DNA of 64,000 nucleotides from Streptomyces syringium (lineage in GTDB: Bacteria; Actinomycetota; Actinomycetes; Streptomycetales; Streptomycetaceae), in the NCBI RefSeq assembly GCF_017876625.1, contig NZ_JAGIOH010000001.1:4919501-4983500 (forward strand), written 5' to 3'. How positions within the stretch are numbered: the stretch's first letter is position 1; each line of letters opens with the position of its first letter. Both the position numbers and the translations under genes were made by a program. The notes beneath the pieces are model-generated. The model did no database searches. It was given only the letters and a program-made list of their open reading frames with translations, and was not told the origin of the DNA. This document shows, piece after piece, positions 33,055 to 41,180 of this stretch.

Positions 33055-34366
33055 GCGGCACGACCTCCACGCCCATCGGCTGGAGGGCGAGGGCCGGGCG
33101 GGGGGTGATGCGCTCGGGGCGGATCAGCTCCAGCCGGAAGCGGCGCCAGATGTCGGCGACGATGTGCACGGTCTCGGTGGTCGCGACGGCGGCGCCGACG
33201 CAGACCCGGGGGCCGAGGCCGAAGGGGAAGTACGAGCCGCGCGGTACGGCCTTGGGTCCGCTGCCGAGCCAGCGCTCGGGGCGGAACTCCTCGGCGTCCT
33301 CCCAGTAGCGGGGGTCGCGGTGGTTGACCCACTGGCTGACGGTGACCGTGGTGCCGGCCGGTATGAGATAGCCGCCGAACTCCATGTCCTCGGTGGCGTC
33401 GCGGCTGGTGAGCCAGACCGGCGAGTACAGCCGCAGGGCCTCGCGGACCACGGCGTTCGTGTACGACAGGGCCTCCATCCGGGCCAGCCCGGCCGGGGTG
33501 GTGGCGAAGGCCGCCTCGGCCTCGGCCCGGGCCCGCTCGGCGGCCTCGGGGTGCTGGGCGAGCAGCACGCTCGCCCAGACGACGGAGTCGTTGGTCGTCT
33601 CGAACCCGGCCATGATCAACGTGGCGAGCTCGTCGCGGAGTTCGTCCGGCGTGGGGGCCGGGTCGCCGTGCACGAGGGCGTGCAGCACGGGCGCGCGCTG
33701 CGGGTCACCGGCGGCGGGCGAGGCGGCGAGGGCGTGCAGGGTGCGGTCGACGCGGCGCATCGAGCGCCGGATGCGGAGCTTGCGGAGGGTGGGCACCCAC
33801 TCGGGCAGCAGCACCGGTGAGGTGGAGAGGTCCATGATGGGCGCGACCAGCCGGGCCACCTCGGCGGTGTCCGCGTCGCTGAACTCGTCACCGAACATCA
33901 GCGAGGTGACCAGTCGCAGCGTCAGTACGGAGACGTCGTCCTGGAGGTCGCGGGCCTGACCGGGCTGCCAGGGGGCGAGCATCCGCTCGCCCTGCGCGTC
34001 GACGATCTCGGCGGCCCTGGTCGCCAGGGACCGGCCGAACGCGGGCTGCATCCGGTGCCGTTTGGCCTGCCACTCGGCGCCGTCGCTGTTCATGGTCGAG
34101 CGCGGAAAGCCCTGCCGCCGGGAACCGCGCCGGGTGTCGGCGCTGGCCTTGGAGAATTTCGCGTTCCGGTCGACGAGCATTTTCTCGACGTCACCGGGGG
34201 AGGTCAGCAGCACATTGTTCGCGCCGAGCCGCACCACGTCACCGTAATTCCGGGAGCAAGCGGTCAGAAAGCCGAGCGGGTCGGTGCTGAACGCGTGCAG
34301 ATTGCCCAAGTACTTGTCACCGGACGGGCCGGGAAGATCATTGCGCGGTTGGGCGGTGGCGGTCAC
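33044..34366 (-). CDS. Cytochrome P450, candidate RiPP-crosslinking enzyme
   Basis: 440-aa bacterial P450. It has the I-helix AGFETTNDS (residues about 253-261), the ExxR pair E309/R312 (REALR), and the haem loop FPFGLGPRVCVG with the axial Cys at 389. No ferredoxin or reductase gene adjoins, so electrons come from elsewhere; the fdxA product 20 kb away is one possibility but unproven. The gene starts (GTG 34366) about 100 bases downstream of a 27-codon gene whose product ends in Tyr-Ser-Tyr-Tyr, with a hairpin between. This precursor-hairpin-P450 order matches P450-only RiPP clusters (cittilin, biarylitide and atropopeptide types). It probably forms aryl-aryl or aryl-ether crosslinks in that peptide. 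As a stand-alone P450 it could instead oxidise a small molecule. Confidence 0.93.
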   Translation of the reverse strand: MTATAQPRNDLPGPSGDKYLGNLHAFSTDPLGFLTACSRNYGDVVRLGANNVLLTSPGDVEKMLVDRNAKFSKASADTRRGSRRQGFPRSTMNSDGAEWQAKRHRMQPAFGRSLATRAAEIVDAQGERMLAPWQPGQARDLQDDVSVLTLRLVTSLMFGDEFSDADTAEVARLVAPIMDLSTSPVLLPEWVPTLRKLRIRRSMRRVDRTLHALAASPAAGDPQRAPVLHALVHGDPAPTPDELRDELATLIMAGFETTNDSVVWASVLLAQHPEAAERARAEAEAAFATTPAGLARMEALSYTNAVVREALRLYSPVWLTSRDATEDMEFGGYLIPAGTTVTVSQWVNHRDPRYWEDAEEFRPERWLGSGPKAVPRGSYFPFGLGPRVCVGAAVATTETVHIVADIWRRFRLELIRPERITPRPALALQPMGVEVVPRAW

Positions 34367-34415
34367 GGATGCCTCGCAGGGGTTCGTACGGGCAGGGGTT
34401 CGGGCGGGGGAACGA

Positions 34416-34447
34416 CGGTGGCCGCGGCATCGCTGCCGCGGCCACCG
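34416..34447 (-). terminator. Hairpin between RiPP precursor and P450 gene
   Basis: Perfect 14-bp arms (34416-34429 and 34434-34447) around a 4-base loop, directly after the precursor stop codon. A partial terminator here would give much more precursor mRNA than P450 mRNA, as in many peptide natural-product operons. Confidence 0.75.
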
Positions 34448-34466
34448 GGTGCGTCACCGTGCCGGT

Positions 34467-34550
34467 TTAGTAGTACGAGTACGGCAGGGTGAGTCGGTCC
34501 TTGCGAGTCAGCCGGGCGAAAAGCGCACCGGTCAGGATCATCTTGCGCAT
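34467..34550 (-). CDS. RiPP precursor peptide (27 aa), likely P450-crosslinked Tyr-Ser-Tyr-Tyr core
   Basis: 27 codons: ATG at 34550, TAA at 34469-34467. The product begins MRKMILTGALFARL and ends RKDRLTLPYSYY. Ribosome-binding site AAGGAGGTG lies at 34565-34557, 8 bases before ATG and among the best in the window, strong support that this is translated. The C-terminal aromatic tetrapeptide after Pro suggests leader removal near LTLP and a core YSYY. This resembles cittilin (YIYY core) and other P450-made peptides with aromatic cores at the C-terminus. The gene is followed by a hairpin and the P450. No methyltransferase, protease or exporter of its own is visible. Confidence 0.8.
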   Translation of the reverse strand: MRKMILTGALFARLTRKDRLTLPYSYY

Positions 34551-34611
34551 GGCAAACACCTCCTTCTCGTCAGGTCCGCCCGCGGTGCGATTACCGCGTC
34601 GCGTGGATTTG

Positions 34612-34640
34612 ACAGTAGGCATGTGCCCCTGTAATCACAA
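34612..34640 (-). promoter_or_regulatory. Candidate promoter of the RiPP operon
   Basis: Minus strand TTGTGA (34640-34635), 17-base spacer and TACTGT (34617-34612), about 60 bases before the precursor start. Falls in a locally AT-rich gap between ABC operon 3 and the precursor gene. Confidence 0.45.
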
Positions 34641-34653
34641 GAGTTGACAGAAT

Positions 34654-35811
34654 TCACGGCGCATGGTTCGGCGGCCGGGATTCCGTATGTCCCTCCGCCG
34701 CCCGAAGGGCCGGATCGAGAATGACCTCGGTCGCCCGCTCCACCGTCGGCGGCTCGGGAAAGTGGCACGCGGACAGATGGCCAGGCCCGCTGCCCTCGGC
34801 ACGCAGCAGGGGCGGCTGCTCGGTGGCGCACACCTCCTGCGCCTTCCAGCAGCGCGTGCGGAACCGGCAGCCGGACGGCGGCCGGATCGGCGACGGCACA
34901 TCGCCCGCGAGCCGGATGCGCTCACGGCTCGCACCCGGGGAGCCGGCCCCCTCGTTCATCAGGTCCGTGGCCTCGGGCACAGCGGAGAGCAGGGCGTGGG
35001 TGTAGGGGTGGCGCGGCCGGCGGTAGATGTCGTCCCGGTCGCCGACCTCGACGATCCTGCCGAGGTACATCACGGCGACACGCTGCGAGAAGTGCCGTAC
35101 GACGGCCAGGTCGTGCGCGATGAAGACGAACGCGATGCCCAACTCGCGCTGCACGTCCCGGAGCAGATTGACGACCTGGGCCTGAATGGAGACATCGAGC
35201 GCGGAGACCGGCTCGTCGGCGACGATCAGCTTCGGTTCGAGGGCGAGCGCGCGGGCGACGCCGATGCGCTGGCGCTGGCCGCCGGAGAACTCGTGCGGGA
35301 AGCGGTTGTAGTGCTCGGGGCTCAGCCCCACGGTCTCCAGCAGCTCCCGCACCCGCGCCTCCCGGCCGCCCGGCGGATCGATGCCGTTGATCTCCATCGG
35401 CCCGGAGACGATCTTCCCCACGGTGTGCCGGGGATTCAGCGAGGCATACGGGTCCTGGAAGATCATCTGGATCTCGGCGCGGAACGGCGCCAGCTCCCGC
35501 CGCCCCGCGTGCGTGATGTCCCGCCCCCGGTAGACGATCCGCCCGGCGGTCGGCTCCAGCAGCCGGGTCAGCAGCCGGCCGGTGGTGGACTTGCCGCACC
35601 CGGACTCGCCCACCAGCCCGAAGCTCTCCCCGGCCCGTACGGTCAGATCCAGGCCGTCCACGGCCTGGACGGCCCCGATCCGCCGCTTCACGGGGAAGCC
35701 GCCCATGATCGGAAAGTGTTTGGTCAGCCCCTCGGCGACGAGCAGGGGCTCGCCCCGGCCCCCGTCCGGGGCCGCCTCGCGCGGCGCGGGCAGCGAAACC
35801 TTGTCCTTCAT
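34654..35811 (-). CDS. Oligopeptide ABC transporter ATPase (OppF/DppF type), operon 3
   Basis: 385-aa ATPase with GESGCGKS, FSGGQRQR, LIVADEPVSALD, HDLAVV and the HPYTHALLSAVPEA tail with RTRCWKAQEVC. Last gene of a five-gene minus-strand operon. In S. coelicolor the equivalent place in a perm-binding-perm-ATPase-ATPase operon is bldKE. Twenty-one bases separate it from the other ATPase gene. It is clearly more diverged from operons 1 and 2 than those are from each other. Confidence 0.93.
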   Translation of the reverse strand: MKDKVSLPAPREAAPDGGRGEPLLVAEGLTKHFPIMGGFPVKRRIGAVQAVDGLDLTVRAGESFGLVGESGCGKSTTGRLLTRLLEPTAGRIVYRGRDITHAGRRELAPFRAEIQMIFQDPYASLNPRHTVGKIVSGPMEINGIDPPGGREARVRELLETVGLSPEHYNRFPHEFSGGQRQRIGVARALALEPKLIVADEPVSALDVSIQAQVVNLLRDVQRELGIAFVFIAHDLAVVRHFSQRVAVMYLGRIVEVGDRDDIYRRPRHPYTHALLSAVPEATDLMNEGAGSPGASRERIRLAGDVPSPIRPPSGCRFRTRCWKAQEVCATEQPPLLRAEGSGPGHLSACHFPEPPTVERATEVILDPALRAAEGHTESRPPNHAP

Positions 35812-35832
35812 GGTGGGAACTCCTCACACGCC

Positions 35833-36861
35833 CTAGCCCAGTCGGGGTTTGATCTGCTCGGCGAAGGTGGCCCGCTGCCGCTCGGGCGTCAGATGACAGG
35901 CCGCGCCCCGGCCCCCCGGCAGCTCCGGCCGCTCGGTGCGGCACCGGTCGCCCCCGACGGCCGCGACCTGGCCGCAGCGCGGGTGGAAGGGGCAGCCCGG
36001 CGGCGGGGCCAGCAGGCTCGGCGGCGCGCCCGGGATCGGGTTCAGCGGCTCCTCGACGTCCGACGTCAGCCGGGGCATCGACCCCAGCAGCCCCCAGGTG
36101 TACGGGTGCCGTGGCGCCCCCAGCACCTCGGTGACCGTGCCGCGCTCCACGGCCCGGCCCGCGTACATCACCAGCAGCTCGTCGACGGTGTGGGCGACGA
36201 CGCCGAGGTCGTGGGTGATGAGGATGATCGCCGAACCGGTCTGCTGCTGGAGGTCCTTGAGCAGATCGAGGATCTGCGCCTGCACGGTCACGTCCAGCGC
36301 GGTCGTCGGCTCGTCGGCGATCAGCAGCTCGGGGTCGCAGACCAGCGCCATCGCGATCATCGCGCGCTGGCGCATGCCACCGGAGAACTGATGCGGGTAA
36401 TCGTCCACGCGCAGCGCGGGGTTGGGGATGCCGACGCGCCCCAGCATCTCGACCGCCCGCAGCCGGGCCTCGCGCCGGGTGGCCCCGGTGTGCTTGCGGA
36501 AGGGCTCGGCGATCTGGCGGCCGACGGTGTAGTACGGGGAGAGTGCGGTGAGCGAGTCCTGGAAGATCATCGCCGCCTTGTGGCCGCGCAGCTTCTCCAG
36601 CGTGGACTCGGGGGCACCGGTCAGCTCCTGCCCGTCCAGCAGGATCTCGCCCTCGATCTCGGTGGTGCGCGGGTCGTGCAGCCCGAGGACGGCGAGGTTG
36701 GTGACGGACTTCCCCGAGCCGGACTCGCCGACGATCCCGAGCGTACGGCCGCGCTCCAGCTCGAAGGAGAGCCCGTCGACGGCCTTGACCGTGCCGTCCT
36801 CGGTGGCGAAGCGCACGTACAGATCGCGCACGGACAGAAAGGGCGTGGTGGTCGCGGTCAC
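35833..36861 (-). CDS. Oligopeptide ABC transporter ATPase (OppD/DppD type), operon 3
   Basis: 342-aa ATPase with GESGSGKS, IFQDSLTALSP, FSGGMRQR, LLIADEPTTALD, ITHDLGVV and the HPYTWGLLGSMPRL tail with CPFHPRC. Position equals bldKD in a bldK-type operon. GTG start at 36861, with GGGAG about 10 bases upstream; the open frame extends upstream into the permease gene but without a start signal. Confidence 0.92.
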   Translation of the reverse strand: MTATTTPFLSVRDLYVRFATEDGTVKAVDGLSFELERGRTLGIVGESGSGKSVTNLAVLGLHDPRTTEIEGEILLDGQELTGAPESTLEKLRGHKAAMIFQDSLTALSPYYTVGRQIAEPFRKHTGATRREARLRAVEMLGRVGIPNPALRVDDYPHQFSGGMRQRAMIAMALVCDPELLIADEPTTALDVTVQAQILDLLKDLQQQTGSAIILITHDLGVVAHTVDELLVMYAGRAVERGTVTEVLGAPRHPYTWGLLGSMPRLTSDVEEPLNPIPGAPPSLLAPPPGCPFHPRCGQVAAVGGDRCRTERPELPGGRGAACHLTPERQRATFAEQIKPRLG

Positions 36862-36881
36862 GGCGGTGGTTCTCCCGGCTG

Positions 36882-37859
36882 CTAGGCGAGGCGTACGCGG
36901 GGGTCGATGACGGCGTAGGCGGCGTCCACCACGATGTTGGCGATGACGATGGCCGTGCAGCCGACGAGCATCACGGCCATGAGGGTGGGCAGATCGGTCT
37001 CGCTCACCGAGGAGACGGCGAGCCGGCCGAGGCCGTGCAGGCTGAAGGTGAACTCCGTGATGATCGCGCCGCCGAAGAGCGAGCCGAGGTCGATGCCGAA
37101 GATGGTGACGATGGGCGCCAGCGCACCCCGCCAGGCGTAGCGGAAGAAGACCGTGCGACGGCCGAGGCCCTTGGCGCGCGCGGTGCGCACATGGTCCTCG
37201 CCCAGCTGCTCGATCATCTGGGAGCGGGTCATCCGGCTGTAGTTGGCGATGAAGATGATGGAGAGCACCAGCCAGGGGATGAGCATGCCCGTGAACCACT
37301 TGACGGGGTCCTCGGTGATCGGGTGGTACGCCGGGTTGTCCATCCAGTGCAGCCCGCTGACCAGGACGGCGAGGGCGATGACGCCGACGAAGTAGATCTG
37401 CAGGGCCCCGCCGACGAGCGACAGGGAGCTGAAGAACTTGTCGATCCACGTGCCCCGGAAGGCCGCCGCGATCATGCCGATGCCCACACCGACGACGAGG
37501 AAGACGGCCGCGCCCCCGAGGGTGATGGACAAGGTGGTCGGGAAGCGGTCGACGATCGTGCCCCAGACCGGCTGCTGGTTGGAGAAGGAGTAGCCGAAGC
37601 AGGGCGCCGGGCAGTGGCCGACGGTGAAGTCGCGGCCCATGAAGATGCCCTGCATGTAGTGCCAGTACTGGACGGGGACGGGCTGGTCCAGGCCCAGGTT
37701 CTTGTTGATGACCGCGAGGGCGTCGGGTGTGCAGTTCTTGCCGCAGGACATCAGGGCGGGCTCGGAGGGCAGGGCGAAGAAGAGGAAGAAGGTGATCGCG
37801 CTGATCAGCAGGATGATGACGATCGCGCCGAGCGAGCGGCGGACGAGGAATCTGAGCAT
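36882..37859 (-). CDS. Oligopeptide ABC transporter permease (BldKC-like), operon 3
   Basis: 325-aa six-span permease (MLRFLVRRSLGAIVIILLISAITFFLF start, ending VIDPRVRLA). The long external loop has two Cys pairs (MSCGKNCTPDA and GHCPAPCFGY), a feature I associate with BldKC-type permeases. EAA loop DHVRTARAKGLGRRTVFFRYAWRG. It lies downstream of the binding-protein gene with a 149-base gap containing a hairpin. Confidence 0.93.
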   Translation of the reverse strand: MLRFLVRRSLGAIVIILLISAITFFLFFALPSEPALMSCGKNCTPDALAVINKNLGLDQPVPVQYWHYMQGIFMGRDFTVGHCPAPCFGYSFSNQQPVWGTIVDRFPTTLSITLGGAAVFLVVGVGIGMIAAAFRGTWIDKFFSSLSLVGGALQIYFVGVIALAVLVSGLHWMDNPAYHPITEDPVKWFTGMLIPWLVLSIIFIANYSRMTRSQMIEQLGEDHVRTARAKGLGRRTVFFRYAWRGALAPIVTIFGIDLGSLFGGAIITEFTFSLHGLGRLAVSSVSETDLPTLMAVMLVGCTAIVIANIVVDAAYAVIDPRVRLA

Positions 37860-37968
37860 GTCGTCGCGGTCTTCCGGGTAGCGGGAGGCAGCGGCCGGGC
37901 GGACGGAGGTTCCGGCCGGGCGGCGGGGACCGGCCGGGCCGTGGCGGCCCGGCCGGACGTGGGCGCGG

Positions 37969-38000
37969 GGTGAGGGCGGGCGCGCTGACCCGCCCTCACC
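37969..38000 (-). terminator. Intra-operon hairpin after the operon 3 binding-protein gene
   Basis: Perfect 12-bp arms (37969-37980 and 37989-38000) with an 8-base loop, 8 bases after the stop of the binding-protein gene. Functionally equivalent position to the hairpin of operon 1 (10960-10992), though unrelated in sequence. Confidence 0.7.
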
Positions 38001-38008
38001 CGTCGGCG

Positions 38009-39811
38009 CTACTTGACGTAGACGGAGGTCGGGTCGACGGTCCCGTAGACGGGGTGGTAGCGGACGCCGCCGAGGTTCGAACCCCACAGCGAGAACTGCC
38101 GGTTGTAGAAGACCGGCACGCCCGGGACGTCCTCCTCGAGGATCTTGTCGGCCAGCTTCTGCCACTCGGGCGCGGCCTTCTTCACATCCGGGATGGCGTT
38201 GATCCGGTCGATCTCGGAGTCGACCCCGGAATTCTTCAAATGGCCGTAGTTCTGGGCACCGTCGGCGACCTGCCGGCCGTCGAAGAGCGGCGGCACGACG
38301 GTGGAGGAGACCGGCCAGTCCGCTCCCCACGACGAGCGGTAGATGTCGAACTTGTTCTTCACCTCGGCGATCGCCGTCCGGTAGGTGTTGGAGTCGATCT
38401 CCTTCTTCTGCACCGTGAAGCCCGCCCGCTCCAGCGCCTGCGTCACCACGACGGCGACCTTCTGCTGGACGTCGGTGTTGGCGTAGGCGTAGACGATCTC
38501 CTGGCCGAGCTTGCCGGCCTCCTTCAGCAGCTCCTTGGCCTTGTCGGGCTGCCCGGCCGGGTTCGCCTTCTTCTTGTACGGGTCGGTCGGCCGGTAGCCG
38601 TCCATCGCGGGCGAGAGGTAGTTGGTGGCCACCACCCCGGCGGTCGCGCCGCCGTTCTGCTGGAGGATCTGCCCGTTGGGCATGGCGTACGCGAGCGCCT
38701 TGCGGACCTTGGCGTCCTTCAGGCGGTCGGTGTTGAAGCTGATGTAGTCGACGTAGGGCTGGATCTCCACGAAGCGGCGGGCCTTGGTGTCGGTCTGCTT
38801 CAGCACCTTCTCGGTCATCTCCGGTGCCACGGCGTTGCTGAACGACAGGGCGTTCTTGTCGCCGCCCTGGTCGGCGAGGAAGCGCCGGGTGGAGTCGGCG
38901 AACTGGTGGCCGAAGCTGATCTCGAACCGGTCGGCGTACTGGTGGCGGATCGGGTCGGTCTTCGGGTCCCAGTTCTCGTTCTTCACCAGCGTCAGCGACT
39001 TGCCGACCTTGTACGTGCCGACCTTGTACGGGCCGGAGGAGAAGGGGGCGTTGTCGTACTTCTGCTTGGTGTCCTTCGCCTGCTTGACCGCGCCGATGTT
39101 CGGCATCGCGGTCGCGAAGGGGGTGTCCGCGTGCGGCTGACGGAAGTGGAAGATGATCGTCTTGTCGTCGGGGGTGTCGAGCACCGACGAGGGCAGGTGC
39201 TTGCCGTTGTACGGGCCGTCCGGCAGGGCCTTGCGGAAGTCGTTGCCGTCGCCGGAGAGCCACTGCGGGATGTAGAGGGGTCCGTCGGTCTCGAAGGGGG
39301 CGTAGAGCCGCTCGATGCCCCACCGCACGTCCTTGGCGGTGATGGGCGAGCCGTCCTCGAACTTGAGTCCGTCCTTGAGGGTGAACTTCCAGGTCTTCCC
39401 GCCGTCCGAGGCGGTGCCGGCGTCGGTCGCGAGGTCGCCGACGACCTTGACCCTGCCCTTGTCGTCCACTTTGTACGAGGTGAGGGAACGGTTGTAGAGC
39501 ATCTGGTTGGCCAGCACGTCGGCGTAGTAGATCTGGCCCGGGTCGAGGTGGTTGAAGGCGTCCCGCTGGAGAACGCCGACCGTGCCGCCCTTCTTCGCGC
39601 CCGGCACCTCCGGGGCGGGGCCGGCCGAGTCGGCCTTGGTGCCGATCGAGTAGTTCGAGGCCGTGGTCTTGTCGTCGCCCGGACCGCTGTCCTTGTCCTT
39701 GCCGCTCCCGCCGCCTCCGTCGCTGCATGCGGCCAGCACCAGCGCACCGGCCGCGAGGGCCGTGGCCGCGAAGGATGCCCTTCTCCTGGGAGTTCTCGTC
39801 CTGGGGGTCAT
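38009..39811 (-). CDS. Oligopeptide-binding lipoprotein, operon 3 (BldKB-like)
   Basis: 600-aa peptide-binding lipoprotein; BldKB of S. coelicolor has the same length as I remember it. Lipobox LAAC with Cys at 29, then a Ser/Gly/Asp-rich tether. The body is family 5 (GGTVGVLQRDAFNHLDPGQIYYAD, WKFTLKDGLKFEDGSPITAKDV). Located between two permease genes, as bldKB is. In S. coelicolor BldKB imports an extracellular peptide signal needed for aerial growth; whether this is the orthologue needs a tree. ATG 39811. Confidence 0.93.
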   Translation of the reverse strand: MTPRTRTPRRRASFAATALAAGALVLAACSDGGGGSGKDKDSGPGDDKTTASNYSIGTKADSAGPAPEVPGAKKGGTVGVLQRDAFNHLDPGQIYYADVLANQMLYNRSLTSYKVDDKGRVKVVGDLATDAGTASDGGKTWKFTLKDGLKFEDGSPITAKDVRWGIERLYAPFETDGPLYIPQWLSGDGNDFRKALPDGPYNGKHLPSSVLDTPDDKTIIFHFRQPHADTPFATAMPNIGAVKQAKDTKQKYDNAPFSSGPYKVGTYKVGKSLTLVKNENWDPKTDPIRHQYADRFEISFGHQFADSTRRFLADQGGDKNALSFSNAVAPEMTEKVLKQTDTKARRFVEIQPYVDYISFNTDRLKDAKVRKALAYAMPNGQILQQNGGATAGVVATNYLSPAMDGYRPTDPYKKKANPAGQPDKAKELLKEAGKLGQEIVYAYANTDVQQKVAVVVTQALERAGFTVQKKEIDSNTYRTAIAEVKNKFDIYRSSWGADWPVSSTVVPPLFDGRQVADGAQNYGHLKNSGVDSEIDRINAIPDVKKAAPEWQKLADKILEEDVPGVPVFYNRQFSLWGSNLGGVRYHPVYGTVDPTSVYVK

Positions 39812-39876
39812 GGGTCGATGCACCTGCCTGTCCGTTGTGACGATGACGTGCGGCTGCGTGCGGTTCAGCGTGTGGT

Positions 39877-40854
39877 TCAGCGTGCGGTCCGGGGGTCGAA
39901 GGCGTCCCGGACGGAGTCCCCGAGCAGATTGAAGGCGACCACGAAAATGATCATCGCGAGGCCGGGGAAGAAGATGTAGGTGATGTCGCTCTCGTAGTAC
40001 TGGGCGCCGTTGGCGAACATCCGGCCCCAGTCGGGCGTGGGCTCCAGGATGCCGACCCCGATGAAGGAGAGCCCGGCCTCGATGGTCACGAACGAGGGCA
40101 GCATCAGCGTCGACTGGACCAGGATCGGGGTCCAGAGGTTGGGCAGCAGCTCCTTGGTGATGATCCGCCAGGGCGAGGCGCCGGTCACCTTCGCGGCTTC
40201 GATGAACTCCCGCTCCCGCAGGCTGAGCACCTGGCCGCGCAGCAGTCGCGCGAGTCCCATCCAGCCCAGCACCCACAGCACCAGGATCAGGGTCACCACC
40301 CGCAGATACGTGGGGGTCTCCTTCTCCGGGCTGACGAAGAGGGAGTAGACGACGGGGGTGAAGGCGATGAAGGACAGCTGGGAGGGGAAGGCGAGCAGCA
40401 GATCGATGAACCGGCCCAGGAAGTAGTCGGTCCGGCCGCCCATGTAGCCGGCCGTCACTCCGACCACCACGCCCGTCAGCACGCACAGCACGGTGGCGGC
40501 CACGGCGATCAGCAGGGAGGTGCGGATGCCGAAGACGAGCTGGGTCAGCACGTCCCGGCCCAGGGTGGGCTCGATGCCGAACCAGAACCGGCCGGAGATG
40601 CCGCCGTTGGGCGCGACGGGATAACCGAACTCGTTGAGCAGGCCCTGCTCGTTCAGGCCGTAGGTCGTCGTCGGGCTCTTCCCGTACAGCTTCGAGATCA
40701 CCGGCGCCGCGATCGCGACGGTGAAGAAGAAGGCCACGACGTATGCGGAGACGACCCCCGAGCGGTCGCGTCGGAAGCGGCGCCACATCAGCTGTCCGGG
40801 CGACCGGCCCACCGGCCCGGCTTCGGCCGTCGCGGCCGGGGAAGGACTCGTCAT
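39877..40854 (-). CDS. Oligopeptide ABC transporter permease (BldKA-like), operon 3
   Basis: 325-aa OppC-type permease and first gene of operon 3. The N-terminal cytoplasmic part has MWRRFRRDRSGVVSAYVVAFFFTVAIAA; the external loop contains YGKSPTTTYGLNEQG; the EAA loop is EFIEAAKVTGASPWRIITKELLPNLW; the end is LLGDSVRDAFDPRTAR. I start at ATG 40854 (MTSPSPAATAE) with GGGGGA about 9 bases upstream. The longer reading from 40896 adds 14 residues without a ribosome-binding site. Confidence 0.92.
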   Translation of the reverse strand: MTSPSPAATAEAGPVGRSPGQLMWRRFRRDRSGVVSAYVVAFFFTVAIAAPVISKLYGKSPTTTYGLNEQGLLNEFGYPVAPNGGISGRFWFGIEPTLGRDVLTQLVFGIRTSLLIAVAATVLCVLTGVVVGVTAGYMGGRTDYFLGRFIDLLLAFPSQLSFIAFTPVVYSLFVSPEKETPTYLRVVTLILVLWVLGWMGLARLLRGQVLSLREREFIEAAKVTGASPWRIITKELLPNLWTPILVQSTLMLPSFVTIEAGLSFIGVGILEPTPDWGRMFANGAQYYESDITYIFFPGLAMIIFVVAFNLLGDSVRDAFDPRTAR

Positions 40855-41180
40855 CGCGTGGATCCCCCGCACTGTCGTCTCGTCAACCCGGCGCACAGGG
40901 CGCGCACGCGGTGGGTTGAGCGGACTGTGGCAATGGACTCACGGCGCGGTCAAGAGGGCCTGGGTGAAATACGGGGCGTCCCTCCGCATCTGCCTCGGGC
41001 CGCTCTCGTGTGCACCTGCCGCTGCGCGGCGGTGTCCTCAATCGCCGGACGGGCTTGGGTTGGGCTGAGCTCAGCCGAAATCAGCCTCTCCCCAGAGGGC
41101 TTGATGGGGCCGGGCTCAGCCAAATCCAGCCTGTCCGGCGATTGAGGACGCGCCCGCAGGGCGCTCGCCGACGACGTGGG
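40855..41180. other. Intergenic region with large palindrome upstream of operon 3
   Basis: About 325 bases between the start of ABC operon 3 and the end of the S9 peptidase gene, both on the minus strand. Most of 41034-41149 is a palindromic element (separate entry). The stretch 40855-41030 should hold the operon 3 promoter, but none is convincing by eye. Confidence 0.5.
41034..41149. repeat. Dispersed palindromic element, copy A
   Basis: 17-base perfect arms GTCCTCAATCGCCGGAC (41034-41050) and complement (41133-41149) around about 80 bases that contain further self-complementary words (GGGCTGAGCTCAGCC). Nearly the same arm sequence flanks the element at 60917-60986. Likely a streptomycete intergenic palindrome, perhaps acting as a terminator for the peptidase gene. 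Confidence 0.75.

Noticed and set aside
34609..34632. Plus-strand TTGACA with 17-base spacing to a TAATCA-like -10
   Set aside because: It points away from the RiPP genes towards the 3' end of a minus-strand gene, so no gene would be served; the minus-strand pair fits the layout better.
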